In this document: positions 1-8,054 of the stretch, piece after piece
Layout of the letters: each line of letters opens with the position of its first letter
Position numbering within the stretch: the first letter of the stretch is position 1
Origin: Microbacterium testaceum
GTDB lineage: Bacteria; Actinomycetota; Actinomycetes; Actinomycetales; Microbacteriaceae
Direction: 5' to 3'
DNA length: 64,000 nt
NCBI RefSeq assembly: GCF_020781835.1
Contig: NZ_JAJGNJ010000003.1
Location: forward strand, 186,001-250,000
The notes under the pieces: model-generated
Told to the model about the DNA's origin: nothing
The model's database searches: none
What the model saw: only the letters and a program-made list of their open reading frames with translations
Made by a program: the position numbers and the translations under genes

Positions 1-189
1 CTCACCGTCGTCGGGACGCAAGAGAGAGGCGAGCATGAGCAACAGGGTCGTCTTGCCCGACCCGTTCGGACCGACCAAACCGGTGACCCGGCCCGGCTCG
101 GCCGTGAAGGTCACGTCCGCCACCGCCGTCACGGCGCCGAACGCCCTCTTGACCTGTACTGCCTCGATGCCCGCGCCCCCTGCGTCCAT
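1..189 (-). CDS. ABC transporter ATP-binding protein, N-terminal part only
   Basis: The first 63 codons are present; the gene runs off the left edge. The product starts with an ATP-binding cassette. The P-loop GPNGSGKTT lies at residues 40-48 and is followed by LLLMLASLLRP, as in exporter-type ABC ATPases. The chosen start is ATG at 189: a TAGGGT box sits 6 nt upstream (196-201), the leaderless promoter pattern seen across this window. The substrate cannot be told from this fragment. Signature and Walker B motifs lie outside the window. Confidence 0.85.
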   Translation of the reverse strand, partial: MDAGGAGIEAVQVKRAFGAVTAVADVTFTAEPGRVTGLVGPNGSGKTTLLLMLASLLRPDDGE

Positions 190-239
190 GCCCCCACCCT
201 ACGGGGGCATGCCGACATGCCCCTGTCCCGGGCTTCGGT

Positions 240-1169
240 TCAGGACCCTGCGAGCGCGCGCCCGAGCGCGTCGCCCGACGCCCACGCGGTGCGCACCGCG
301 GCCGACTCCCCCCACGCGTCACCGCACACCGACAGGCCGGGCGAACGGAAGAACGGTTCCCCGGTCGTGCGGACGGGCCGGGCGAAGGTCCACCGGTGCG
401 CGTGCGCCGCGATCGGCTCGACGTCGATCCGCAGGAGGCGACGCGCAGCCGCGGTGACGGGGGCGATCGCGGCATCCGGATCGTCGAGGTGCCGCGCGGC
501 CCGCTCTCCCGTGGTGTGCACGACGAGAACCGGGGCACCGTCGCCGCGGCGATCGCCGTCGTCGGCGAGGAACGCCACGTCGGGATCGCCGTTGATGAAC
601 GCCCCGTGCAGGTCGACCGGCCATCGGCGCTCCTCCCAGCGCAGCGCGACGGCGATCACCGGCTCCCACTCCTGCGGAGAGACAGGGATGCCGTCGGCCA
701 GCCGCCGCGCCTGCGGTTCGGGCATCGCGAGCACCACCTCGCCGGCATCCCGCCCGTCCACCCGGAAGGGGGCCGCGTGCTCGACCGTGCGCCCAGATTC
801 GAGGTCGAGCCCGTCGGCGAGGTCGAGCGCGAGCGAACGCAGCCCGGCGGGTGCCGACCACCGCATCGGCCCGGTCTTGCGGGTCTCGATGCCGTCCGCG
901 TCGATGGCGGAGAACGTGTCGGTCCACGATCGCGCGATCCCTCGGGCCTCCCAGTCGGCGACGACCCGCGCGAACCGCCGGTCGTCGCCGACGACGAAGT
1001 ACGACGCCCCGAGGTCGACCGGGCGCCCGTCGATCGTCCGACTCGCCAGACGCCCACCCGGTCGGCGCCCACGATCGAGCACGCGCGCCGAGCCTCCGGC
1101 GTCCCGCACCGCCCGCGCGCACGCGAGTCCCGAGATGCCGCCGCCGACCACCGTCACGTCCACCGTCAT
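240..1169 (-). CDS. FAD-dependent NAD(P)/amine oxidoreductase-like protein
   Basis: This 309-residue protein opens with a dinucleotide-binding motif (VVGGGISGLACA, residues 6-17) and a following RRPGGRLASR segment. That combination is typical of FAD-binding amine oxidase or renalase-like flavoproteins, where the FAD lies in an N-terminal Rossmann fold. The C-terminal part contains SVCGDAWGESAAVRTAWASG, the usual FAD-closing helix in which GD contacts the flavin. The start is ATG at 1169, because the GxGxxG motif then begins at residue 8, as in the family; the frame stays open further upstream but that stretch is out of family. The next gene upstream (GDPD) is on the same strand about 106 nt away. 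The substrate is unknown. Confidence 0.8.
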   Translation of the reverse strand: MTVDVTVVGGGISGLACARAVRDAGGSARVLDRGRRPGGRLASRTIDGRPVDLGASYFVVGDDRRFARVVADWEARGIARSWTDTFSAIDADGIETRKTGPMRWSAPAGLRSLALDLADGLDLESGRTVEHAAPFRVDGRDAGEVVLAMPEPQARRLADGIPVSPQEWEPVIAVALRWEERRWPVDLHGAFINGDPDVAFLADDGDRRGDGAPVLVVHTTGERAARHLDDPDAAIAPVTAAARRLLRIDVEPIAAHAHRWTFARPVRTTGEPFFRSPGLSVCGDAWGESAAVRTAWASGDALGRALAGS

Positions 1170-1275
1170 GCCGCCATCTTCTCGACTCGGGCCCCGCGAT
1201 CGGCGGGGGCTTGCGCCTGCGCCCCGGGGCGCCTGCGACACACCCCCGGGAGGCGCGCGGGACCGGGGCTCGCGC

Positions 1276-2265
1276 CTACGCCCCGAAGAAGGCCACGCCC
1301 AGGTCGGGGTGGTCGACGAACACCCCATCGAGCGCCGCATCGCGCAGAACGGCCCACTCGCGCGCGTAATCGCCGAAGGCTGCGGGACCGCCGGGGCCTC
1401 GGAACGCCGGCAGCAGGAAGCGGTTCTCGGGACGACACGTCCACGTGAACACACGCAACCCGCGCTGCTGCGCCTGCCCGATGAACTCCGCGGGTCCCTG
1501 GGCGCGGCCCCGTCGGTCGGGCGCGAGGACCAACCGCTTGTCGGGGCTGATGCCGTCCACGTCGCGCGCGAGCGCGTCGAGTCCCGCGGGGGTGAGCATC
1601 GACGCGTACGACGCCGCATCCGTGCCGTCGCGTTCCCGCAGGTCCCACGGCGCACCCTCGGCTTCGATCAGCTGCACCAGCGGAACCCGGATGCCACGCT
1701 CCCGCAGCCGCTGCAGGACGAGGGGCTCGAACGACTCGATGACCAGCGCCGAGTCGTCCCACCAGGCGGCATCCCGCAGCTCCCTCTCGACGAGCGCCGC
1801 CACATCGAAGCCGGCGCGCGCGAAGAACGCGGCGTGCTTGATCTCCAGCACCACCCCGACGCCGCCGGCGCGGGCGAGGTCGAGGACGTCGCGAAGGCGC
1901 AGCACGGGATCCTCGTCGTCGTGAGCCGCGCTGCCCGGCCGCAGCGCCGGGATCCGCTCGCGGCAGCGGAGGGTCTGCAGCTCCGCCCACGTGAAGTCCT
2001 CGGTGAACCACCCGTTCAGGCGGTCCCCGTCGACGACGGCCGTGCGACGCCGGCCGGCGAACTCCGGATGCCTCGAGACATCGGTCGTGGAACCGATCTC
2101 GTTCTCGTGTCGAACCACGAGCACGCCGTCGCTCGTCGGCACGACGTCGGGCTCGATGGCATCCACTCCTTCGGCGATCGCGCGCGCGTACGACGATCGA
2201 GAGTGCTCCGGCAGATACCCGGGAGCGCCGCGGTGACCGATGATCAGGGGTCGGTCGGCAGGCAC
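1276..2265 (-). CDS. Glycerophosphodiester phosphodiesterase
   Basis: The 329-residue product has the GDPD TIM-barrel signatures: GHRG at residues 10-13, an IEPDVVPTSDGVLVVRHE block holding metal-binding Glu/Asp and the second catalytic His, and a C-terminal DGVFVDHPDLG segment. It would hydrolyse glycerophosphodiesters to glycerol-3-phosphate and an alcohol. No signal peptide is visible, so it should act in the cytoplasm. The start is GTG at 2265, with a TAGCCT box at 2272-2277 exactly 6 nt upstream, so the mRNA is probably leaderless. Confidence 0.88.
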   Translation of the reverse strand: MPADRPLIIGHRGAPGYLPEHSRSSYARAIAEGVDAIEPDVVPTSDGVLVVRHENEIGSTTDVSRHPEFAGRRRTAVVDGDRLNGWFTEDFTWAELQTLRCRERIPALRPGSAAHDDEDPVLRLRDVLDLARAGGVGVVLEIKHAAFFARAGFDVAALVERELRDAAWWDDSALVIESFEPLVLQRLRERGIRVPLVQLIEAEGAPWDLRERDGTDAASYASMLTPAGLDALARDVDGISPDKRLVLAPDRRGRAQGPAEFIGQAQQRGLRVFTWTCRPENRFLLPAFRGPGGPAAFGDYAREWAVLRDAALDGVFVDHPDLGVAFFGA

Positions 2266-2410
2266 CAGGCCAGGCTAGCCAGCGCGCACGACCGGACCCG
2301 CTCGCTCATAGCAGAATCCCAGTCAGCACAAGGAATCTCACGGCCTCCTCGGCTAGTGTTGTGTGACAGCACGGTGCTGTGATCACCAGCAATTTGGAGT
2401 GTGAGTCCCT

Positions 2411-3286
2411 GTGGCCCTCAACAACCCGGCCTTCAACACCCCGGCGTTCCAGGACCCTCGTGCCGGCGCCCAGACCCGTTACAGCCCTCCCCCGGCGAAC
2501 ACCGCAGCCGCGGCGGCGGAGACCGCCAACATCGAGGGCATGTACGCCGCCCCGTCGGCGGGCGCGGTGCAGACCGACCGCATGACGGTCGAAGACACCG
2601 TCTTCAAGACGATCGGCCTGTTCGCCATCCTCGTCGTCGCCGCCGTCGTCGGCTGGATCTGGACGATGAGCACCGTCACGGTCGCCAACCCCAGCCCCAA
2701 CGCCCTGCCGATGATCATCGGTGGCCTCGGCGGCTTCGTGCTCGCGATGGTCGCGATCTTCAAGAAGAAGCCGTCCGTCCCCGTCTTCATCGCCTACGCG
2801 GCGTTCGAGGGCCTCTTCGTCGGTGGCATCTCGGCCTTCTTCGAGTTCCTCTACCCGGGCATCGTCGTGCAGGCCACGCTCGCGACCCTGTCGGTCGTCG
2901 GCGTGACGCTCGCCCTCTTCGCCAGCGGCAAGATCCGCGCCTCGGCTCGCGCCACCAAGATCTTCATGATCGCGATGGTCGGCTACATGGTGTTCGCCCT
3001 GCTGAACCTCGGTCTCATGCTGTTCAACGTCCCCATCGCGGGTGGCGCCTTCGGTCTCTACAGCCTCAAGGTCGCGGGCATCCCGCTCGGTCTCATCATC
3101 GGCGTCCTCGTGGTCATCATGGCCGCGTACTCGCTGGTGCTCGACTTCGACCAGATCCAGCGCGGCGTCCGCAACGGCGCCCCGCGCGTCTACGGCTGGG
3201 TCGGCGCGTTCGGCATCATGGTCACCGTGGTGTGGCTGTACGTCGAGATCCTGCGCATCCTCGCGATCCTGCGCGGCAACAACTGA
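2411..3286 (+). CDS. Bax inhibitor-1/YccA family membrane protein
   Basis: The 291-residue protein has an Ala/Pro-rich cytosolic N-terminus of about 60 residues, followed by about seven hydrophobic helices in the arrangement of the Bax1-I (YccA/YetJ) family. A late DFDQIQRG segment near the C-terminus matches the family's conserved aspartate region, which in BsYetJ forms a pH-sensing pair gating calcium leak. Function here is inferred from the family. The start is GTG at 2411. A strong hairpin follows at 3301-3330. It is transcribed away from the GDPD gene, with a 145-nt intergenic promoter region between them. Confidence 0.85.
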   Translation: MALNNPAFNTPAFQDPRAGAQTRYSPPPANTAAAAAETANIEGMYAAPSAGAVQTDRMTVEDTVFKTIGLFAILVVAAVVGWIWTMSTVTVANPSPNALPMIIGGLGGFVLAMVAIFKKKPSVPVFIAYAAFEGLFVGGISAFFEFLYPGIVVQATLATLSVVGVTLALFASGKIRASARATKIFMIAMVGYMVFALLNLGLMLFNVPIAGGAFGLYSLKVAGIPLGLIIGVLVVIMAAYSLVLDFDQIQRGVRNGAPRVYGWVGAFGIMVTVVWLYVEILRILAILRGNN

Positions 3287-3300
3287 CGCATCGCAGTATC

Positions 3301-3330
3301 GAAGGGCCGTCCCGTTCGGGGCGGCCCTTC
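3301..3330 (+). terminator. Intrinsic terminator after the Bax inhibitor-like gene
   Basis: A 9-10 bp GC-rich stem (GAAGGGCCG with CGGCCCTTC) closes a loop around CCCGTTCGGGG and is followed by TCGTCGTT. It lies 14 nt after the stop codon. Confidence 0.75.
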
Positions 3331-3371
3331 GTCGTTCGCGGCATCCGGAATCAGCCCGCGCTCTTGAACCC

Positions 3372-3444
3372 CACGCATAAACGCGATCGGCGCGCATAAA
3401 CGCGTTCTCCCCGCGTTTGTGCGCGCGAATCGCGTTTATGCGTG
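3372..3444. repeat. Large intergenic palindrome with 33-bp arms
   Basis: The left arm (3372-3404) and right arm (3412-3444) pair at 30 of 33 positions around a 7-nt loop. Each arm contains two copies of a GCAYAAACGCG motif, giving four copies in alternating orientation. It sits between the terminator of the upstream gene and the leaderless start of the polymerase-domain gene, so it could be an operator array, a REP-like element or a second terminator. Confidence 0.85.
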
Positions 3445-3525
3445 TGTCTGCGGCGTGTGTCTGCGGCGTCCGCCGCGCGCCGCAAGGGAGTCCCACCCCG
3501 GATGCCACGGCACTACCCTCGCGGC

Positions 3526-4740
3526 ATGAGCCCTGCGAAGACGCCCCCGACGACCCTCGACGTGGATGGTCACGAGGTCCGGATCACGAGCCCGGACCGC
3601 GTCGTGTTCCCCGAGCGCGGCCTCACCAAGCTCGACCTCGTGCGCTACTACCTCGCCGTCGCCGACGGGGCGCTGCGCGGCGCCGCCGGGCGGCCGATGG
3701 TGCTGAAGCGGTTCGCGAAGGGCCTCGGCCAGGAGCCGTTCTTCCAGAAGCGCGTGCCCGAGAACCACCCCGACTTCATCGACACCGCGACGCTGCACTA
3801 CGCCTCGGGCACCTCCGCCGAGGAGACCGTGATCCGCGATGCGGCCGGTCTCGCCTGGGTCGTGAACCTCGGATGCCTCGACCTCAACCCTCACCCTGTG
3901 CGGGCCGAAGACCTCGACCATCCCGACGAGCTGCGCATCGACCTCGACCCCATGCCCGGGGTGGACTGGGCGCAGATCGTCGACGTCGCCTTCATCGCCC
4001 GCGACGTGCTGGACGACCACGGGCTCGTCGGGTGGCCGAAGACCTCGGGTTCGCGCGGGCTGCACATCCTCGTCCGGATCCGACCCGAATGGGAGTACTC
4101 CGACGTACGCCTCGCCGCCGAGACGCTCGCCCGCGAGATCGAGAATCGGGCGCCGGGCCTGGCCACCGCCCGCTGGTGGAAGGAGGAGCGCGGCGAGAGC
4201 GTGTTCGTCGACTTCAACCAGAACGCGAAGGACCGCACCGTGGCATCCGCGTACTCGATCCGGCCGCTGCCCGATGCGCGCGTGTCGACACCGCTGACGT
4301 GGGACGAGGTGCGCAATCGGCACCCGGAGGAGTTCACCGTGCTGACGGTGCCCGAACGCTTCGCAACGATCGGCGATCCGCACGATGGCATCGACGGCGC
4401 CGCGGGCTCGCTGGCGAGTCTGCTCGCTCTCGCCGAAGAGATGGGCCCCGCCGAAAAGCCTCCTCGCGGGTCCGACGGCTCAGGCCGACGTGCATCGACC
4501 ATGCCCCTCATCGAGATCGCGCGCACGAAGACGAAGCCCGAGGCGCTCGACGCCCTCGAGGAGTGGAAGCGTCGGCATCCTGACGCCACTGCCACCCTCC
4601 ACCCGGCCGACGTCCTGGTCGACGGCATGCGCGGTTCGAGCTCGCTCTGGTACCGGGTTCGCGTAAACCTCCAGCACGTCCCGGATGCCACCCGCCCCGC
4701 GCAAGAGCCCCTGATCGCCGACTACGACCCCTGGGCCTGA
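3526..4740 (+). CDS. Stand-alone LigD-type polymerase/primase domain protein
   Basis: This 404-residue protein belongs to the archaeo-eukaryotic primase superfamily, like the polymerase domain of bacterial DNA ligase D. Visible motifs are DLD at residues 139-141 (metal-binding aspartates), SGSRGLH at 174-180 (nucleotide phosphate binding) and the third aspartate in VFVDFNQNAKDRT near residue 229. In the family it adds ribo- or deoxynucleotides during non-homologous end joining. No ligase or nuclease domain is fused. An extra C-terminal segment of about 75 residues follows a Gly/Ser/Arg linker at about 325-335. The start is ATG at 3526: TACCCT at 3514-3519 lies 6 nt upstream, so the transcript is probably leaderless. 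Mycobacterial stand-alone PolDom proteins have comparable lengths. Confidence 0.88.
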   Translation: MSPAKTPPTTLDVDGHEVRITSPDRVVFPERGLTKLDLVRYYLAVADGALRGAAGRPMVLKRFAKGLGQEPFFQKRVPENHPDFIDTATLHYASGTSAEETVIRDAAGLAWVVNLGCLDLNPHPVRAEDLDHPDELRIDLDPMPGVDWAQIVDVAFIARDVLDDHGLVGWPKTSGSRGLHILVRIRPEWEYSDVRLAAETLAREIENRAPGLATARWWKEERGESVFVDFNQNAKDRTVASAYSIRPLPDARVSTPLTWDEVRNRHPEEFTVLTVPERFATIGDPHDGIDGAAGSLASLLALAEEMGPAEKPPRGSDGSGRRASTMPLIEIARTKTKPEALDALEEWKRRHPDATATLHPADVLVDGMRGSSSLWYRVRVNLQHVPDATRPAQEPLIADYDPWA

Positions 4741-4753
4741 GCGCACCCACGCC

Positions 4754-4809
4754 GAGTGTCCAAGACACGCCGTATCGCGCCCGCGACATGCGGCGTGTCT
4801 TGGACACTC
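4754..4809. repeat. Dispersed palindromic element, copy 1 (19-bp arms, 18-nt loop)
   Basis: Perfect 19-bp arms (4754-4772 and 4791-4809) surround an 18-nt loop. The arm reads GAGTGTCCAAGACACGCCG and contains its own small inverted repeat (GTGTC-CAA-GACAC). It lies between two convergent genes, 13 nt after one stop and 46 nt before the other. A near-identical element with the same loop length lies at 39147-39206. Confidence 0.9.
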
Positions 4810-4855
4810 AACGGGTGTGGGCGCGGGGGCGGGGTGCGGGCGGGCGGGGCGGGGG

Positions 4856-6211
4856 CTAGCGCCGCGTTGGGCGTGAGAGGGCGTCGGCGGATGCCGCGGC
4901 GAGGGCGCGCATCGCCCGCTCCGGGCTCAGCGCCTCAGCGGCGGCGCGGGCCTCGGCGGCGAGACGCCGCCGCAACGCCGCATCGCCGAGCACGCGGGTG
5001 AGGGCTTCGGCGAGCGCCTCCTCGTCCCCGTCGGGCACCAGGATGCCGCCACCCCCCGCGAGCATGTCCCGCGGCCCGTAGCGGATGTCGTACGCCACCA
5101 CGGGAACACCGTGCGCGAGGGCCTCCGCGAGCGCGAGCCCCTGACCCTCGAACGCCGAGGTCGTGAGGTACACCGACGCGGAGTCGAGCACCGCGCCCAC
5201 GTCCAGCGTGAGGCCGGCGAGCGTGACGGCTGCATCGAGCCCGAGGTCGGCGATCAGGGCGACGAGCCTCTCGCGCTCCGCTCCCGCCCCCCACAACTCC
5301 ATGCGCGCGTGCGGGACGTCGGCGACCACCCGCGCGAACGCCCGGATCGCGTGGTCGAGGCGCTTCCCCGCGGCCAGTCGCCCGAGCACGACGACCGGGC
5401 CGTCCTCTGCGGGCGCGACCTCCGCGGGCATCGGTACGCCGTGCGGCGCCACGACGTCGACGCGATCCTCGCCGAACCGTTCTCGAACGTCGCAGCGTTG
5501 CGACGAGGTCGGCCACAGTACCGCGTCGAAGCGCGGGGCCACGGCCAGCCACCTTTCCCACAGCCCGTTGATCGGGGCGTCCACGGTGTACGGAGACTCG
5601 AGGTGGATCGTGTGCACCGTATGGAGGATGCGCACGTCCGGATCGTCCCAGTCGACGATCAGTTCGCCGAGCTGCCGCGACTCGCAGATGACCACGACGG
5701 GCCGATCGACCCGATCCCGAAGCCCTGCGACCACGTGCGCCAGCCACGCGCGATAGAGGGCCCCGAACCCGTCGAGGACACCGGCGACGTCGCCCGCCGC
5801 ATCCCGGATCACGACGGGTGCGGTCGTGAGGAGCCAGTCCGGGTCGTTCTCGATCCGGGGGAGCGCGACCGCGCCGCCCGCGTACGTGTCGTACGGCACG
5901 GACGGGTCGGCCCCACCGGCACGTGCCGCCGCTCGCAGCCACTCGGCGGCGCCACCGTCCGGGCCCTGCGCCTCGTCGAAGAGATTGCGGAAATCCTCGG
6001 ATGCCACGGCGGCCCCGCGCGCGATGAACTCGGCGCGATGCGCAGCGTGGGCCTCCGCGGTGGCCGGATCGACCGTCAGCAACAACGCGGGGACACCGGC
6101 ATCCGTCATCTGCCGAGCCCGCGCGAGAGTGGAGATCGTGTATCCGCCGTCGAGGTCGGGAACGAGCCTGCTCGAGAGGAGGAGATACCACGCGTCGGGG
6201 AAGAGCGTCAT
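4856..6211 (-). CDS. Family 4-type glycosyltransferase
   Basis: The 451-residue protein has a GT-B layout: an N-terminal acceptor domain and a C-terminal nucleotide-sugar domain with a VVLGRLAAGKRLDHAIRAF segment and an FEGQGLALAEAL motif (the E-x7-E pair of retaining GT4 enzymes). The segment GGYTISTLARARQM near the N-terminus recalls TagE/poly(glycerol-phosphate) glucosyltransferases and accessory Sec glycosyltransferases, so a wall-polymer or surface-protein acceptor is plausible but unproven. It overlaps the stop of the upstream nitroreductase gene by 4 nt (ATGA), which implies translational coupling. Confidence 0.82.
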   Translation of the reverse strand: MTLFPDAWYLLLSSRLVPDLDGGYTISTLARARQMTDAGVPALLLTVDPATAEAHAAHRAEFIARGAAVASEDFRNLFDEAQGPDGGAAEWLRAAARAGGADPSVPYDTYAGGAVALPRIENDPDWLLTTAPVVIRDAAGDVAGVLDGFGALYRAWLAHVVAGLRDRVDRPVVVICESRQLGELIVDWDDPDVRILHTVHTIHLESPYTVDAPINGLWERWLAVAPRFDAVLWPTSSQRCDVRERFGEDRVDVVAPHGVPMPAEVAPAEDGPVVVLGRLAAGKRLDHAIRAFARVVADVPHARMELWGAGAERERLVALIADLGLDAAVTLAGLTLDVGAVLDSASVYLTTSAFEGQGLALAEALAHGVPVVAYDIRYGPRDMLAGGGGILVPDGDEEALAEALTRVLGDAALRRRLAAEARAAAEALSPERAMRALAAASADALSRPTRR

Positions 6212-6660
6212 CGGCGCCCCTCGGACCGCAGCCGGAAAACGGGGAACCCCGGTGCGATCTCGCGCAGCCGCTCATCGGACGAGTTCTTGTCGACGCCGTC
6301 GAAGAAGCGGCCCACCTCCCACGCCCACGCCACGAGGTAGGCGCGCAGGATCGGCGGCTTGTCGACGTCGGCGACCTCCTCGGCCTGGAACACCTCGGCT
6401 TTGCGGCCCGCTCGCAACTCCCCGCCTCCGGCCGCGCGGAGGTTGCGGACCCACTGCGTGGTCCCGCGCGGAGCGACGAGGTACCGCTCACCGTCGACGC
6501 GCAGGGGGTTGACGGGTGTCGTCCGCCACTCCCCCGACGAGCGGCCCCGAACGGCGAGGACGCGACTGCCGGCCAGAGGCAGACCGACACGGGTCATCGC
6601 CGCGACGGCGGCGTTGAAGACCCCGTCGAGACGGGTGGGGCGCACGAACCTCTCACTCAT
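6208..6660 (-). CDS. Deazaflavin-dependent nitroreductase/quinone reductase family protein
   Basis: The 150-residue product contains RGRSSGEWRTTPVNPLRVDGERYLV-like and WVRNLRAAGGGEL-like segments characteristic of the Ddn/DUF385 split-barrel family. These enzymes use cofactor F420 (or a flavin) to reduce quinones and other substrates. The start is ATG at 6660. It is the middle gene of a probable operon with an MFS transporter (34 nt upstream) and a glycosyltransferase (4-nt overlap downstream). Confidence 0.8.
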   Translation of the reverse strand: MSERFVRPTRLDGVFNAAVAAMTRVGLPLAGSRVLAVRGRSSGEWRTTPVNPLRVDGERYLVAPRGTTQWVRNLRAAGGGELRAGRKAEVFQAEEVADVDKPPILRAYLVAWAWEVGRFFDGVDKNSSDERLREIAPGFPVFRLRSEGRR

Positions 6661-6694
6661 GCCCCCATCCTCGCGCACGACCGTGACGCGCGAG

Positions 6695-7909
6695 TCAGGG
6701 CACACGCACCGGCACCTTCGCCGGCCGTGCGGACAGCAGGAGCTCGCCCGTGGCGCCGAGCACGAGCGTCGCCACACAACTGGCGGCCATCACGGTGAAC
6801 CCGAGCACGGGTCCGGCGGCATCCAGTCCAACGCCGGCGAAAGTGGACCCCAACGGGATCCCGGCCCCCAGCCCGAGAGACGGGTAGGCCAGGAGTTCCG
6901 TGACCCGCTCCCGATCGGCCCTCGACTCCACGAGCGCATATCCCGCCACCAGCACCGGACCGATGAGCAGCCCCACGACAGCCGACGCCAGCAGAGCCAG
7001 CGGGGTGTCCGCCGCGAAGGGCAGCGCGAGCGCCGCCACGGCGAGCAGGGCGCTGCCGACGAGCCAGCGGACTCGGAGCGACGCGCGGGGACGCATCGCA
7101 CCGTAGACCAAGGCGCCCACGGTGTTGCCGACGGCCAGAGCAGCCATCATGATCCCGGCGAGCCAGGGCGAACCCGCTCGCTCGGCCCACGCCACGCTCG
7201 TGACGTCGAACGACCCGAACATCGCGCCCACGCCGACCCACGCGACGGTGACCGGAAGGATGCCGGCCGGCGGGAGCAGTCGCACGCGCCGCTCGCTCGC
7301 CCGCACGAGCGGCGGCTGCGACCGGTGCAGCAGGCCGAGCCAGATCATGCCGAGCGCCCCGACCACCACGACGACGGCGATACCGATCTGCGGCGCCCAG
7401 ATCGCGGCGGCCAGAGTCACGATCGGCGGAGCGATCACGTACACGCTCTCGTCGGCGATCGACTCCAGCGCGAAAGCGCTGTGACGACGGTCGCCCGGCA
7501 CGAGGGAGCTCCATCGCGCGCGCACCGCCGGCCCGACGTCGGTCGAGACCGCACCGGCGAGGAACGACAGGACGAACCAGAACCCCACGGGCGACTCGCC
7601 CAGCACGGCACCGACGAGCGCCGTGGAGGACACGACGAGGGTGCCGGCGGCGATCAGGAGGATCGGACGCTGCCCCCGGCGGTCCATGAGGCGGGACCAC
7701 AGCGGACCCGCCACAGCGATACCGACGATGTACGTCGCAGCCACGGCCCCGGCCAACGCGAAACTGCCGGTCGCCGCCTGCACGAGCAGGATGATGCCGA
7801 GGTTGAGTGTGCCGCGCGGAAACCGACCGACCCATCCCGCGATCGTGAACCAGGGGGCGCCGGGAGTACGCAGCACATCGCGGTAGCCGGAGAAGTCGAT
7901 ACGGGTCAT
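6695..7909 (-). CDS. MFS transporter
   Basis: The 404-residue protein has 12 predicted hydrophobic segments. It contains an intracellular loop LWSRLMDRRGQRP between helices 2 and 3 that matches the MFS motif A pattern (G-x-x-x-D-R-x-G-R-R). The start is ATG at 7909. Substrate unknown; the family includes drug and metabolite efflux pumps. The gene leads a three-gene operon on this strand. No clear leaderless box lies directly upstream; a GTAAGCT stretch lies about 70 nt upstream. Confidence 0.82.
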   Translation of the reverse strand: MTRIDFSGYRDVLRTPGAPWFTIAGWVGRFPRGTLNLGIILLVQAATGSFALAGAVAATYIVGIAVAGPLWSRLMDRRGQRPILLIAAGTLVVSSTALVGAVLGESPVGFWFVLSFLAGAVSTDVGPAVRARWSSLVPGDRRHSAFALESIADESVYVIAPPIVTLAAAIWAPQIGIAVVVVVGALGMIWLGLLHRSQPPLVRASERRVRLLPPAGILPVTVAWVGVGAMFGSFDVTSVAWAERAGSPWLAGIMMAALAVGNTVGALVYGAMRPRASLRVRWLVGSALLAVAALALPFAADTPLALLASAVVGLLIGPVLVAGYALVESRADRERVTELLAYPSLGLGAGIPLGSTFAGVGLDAAGPVLGFTVMAASCVATLVLGATGELLLSARPAKVPVRVP

Positions 7910-8004
7910 GGTGCGACCTGTGCCGTTCTGGCCGGACGAACCCGGGAGGTTCCCGAGGGCTGATCGCCGACCGCGCCAGCTTACCGAGTCCGCGCCCGCG
8001 ACGC

Positions 8005-8042
8005 CGACGCCCCGGCATCCAGAGCAGGATGCCGGGGCGTCG
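8005..8042 (-). terminator. Intrinsic terminator of guaA
   Basis: A perfect 16-bp stem (8005-8020 with 8027-8042) with a 6-nt loop lies 12 nt beyond the guaA stop. The stem is built on the CGGCATCC/GGATGCCG sequence used in other terminators of this window. Confidence 0.8.
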
Positions 8043-8054
8043 GGGTGGGGAGGG

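Noticed and set aside
217..2382. A 721-codon plus-strand frame
   Set aside because: It is a shadow of the FAD oxidoreductase and GDPD genes on the minus strand, both of which have clear family motifs.
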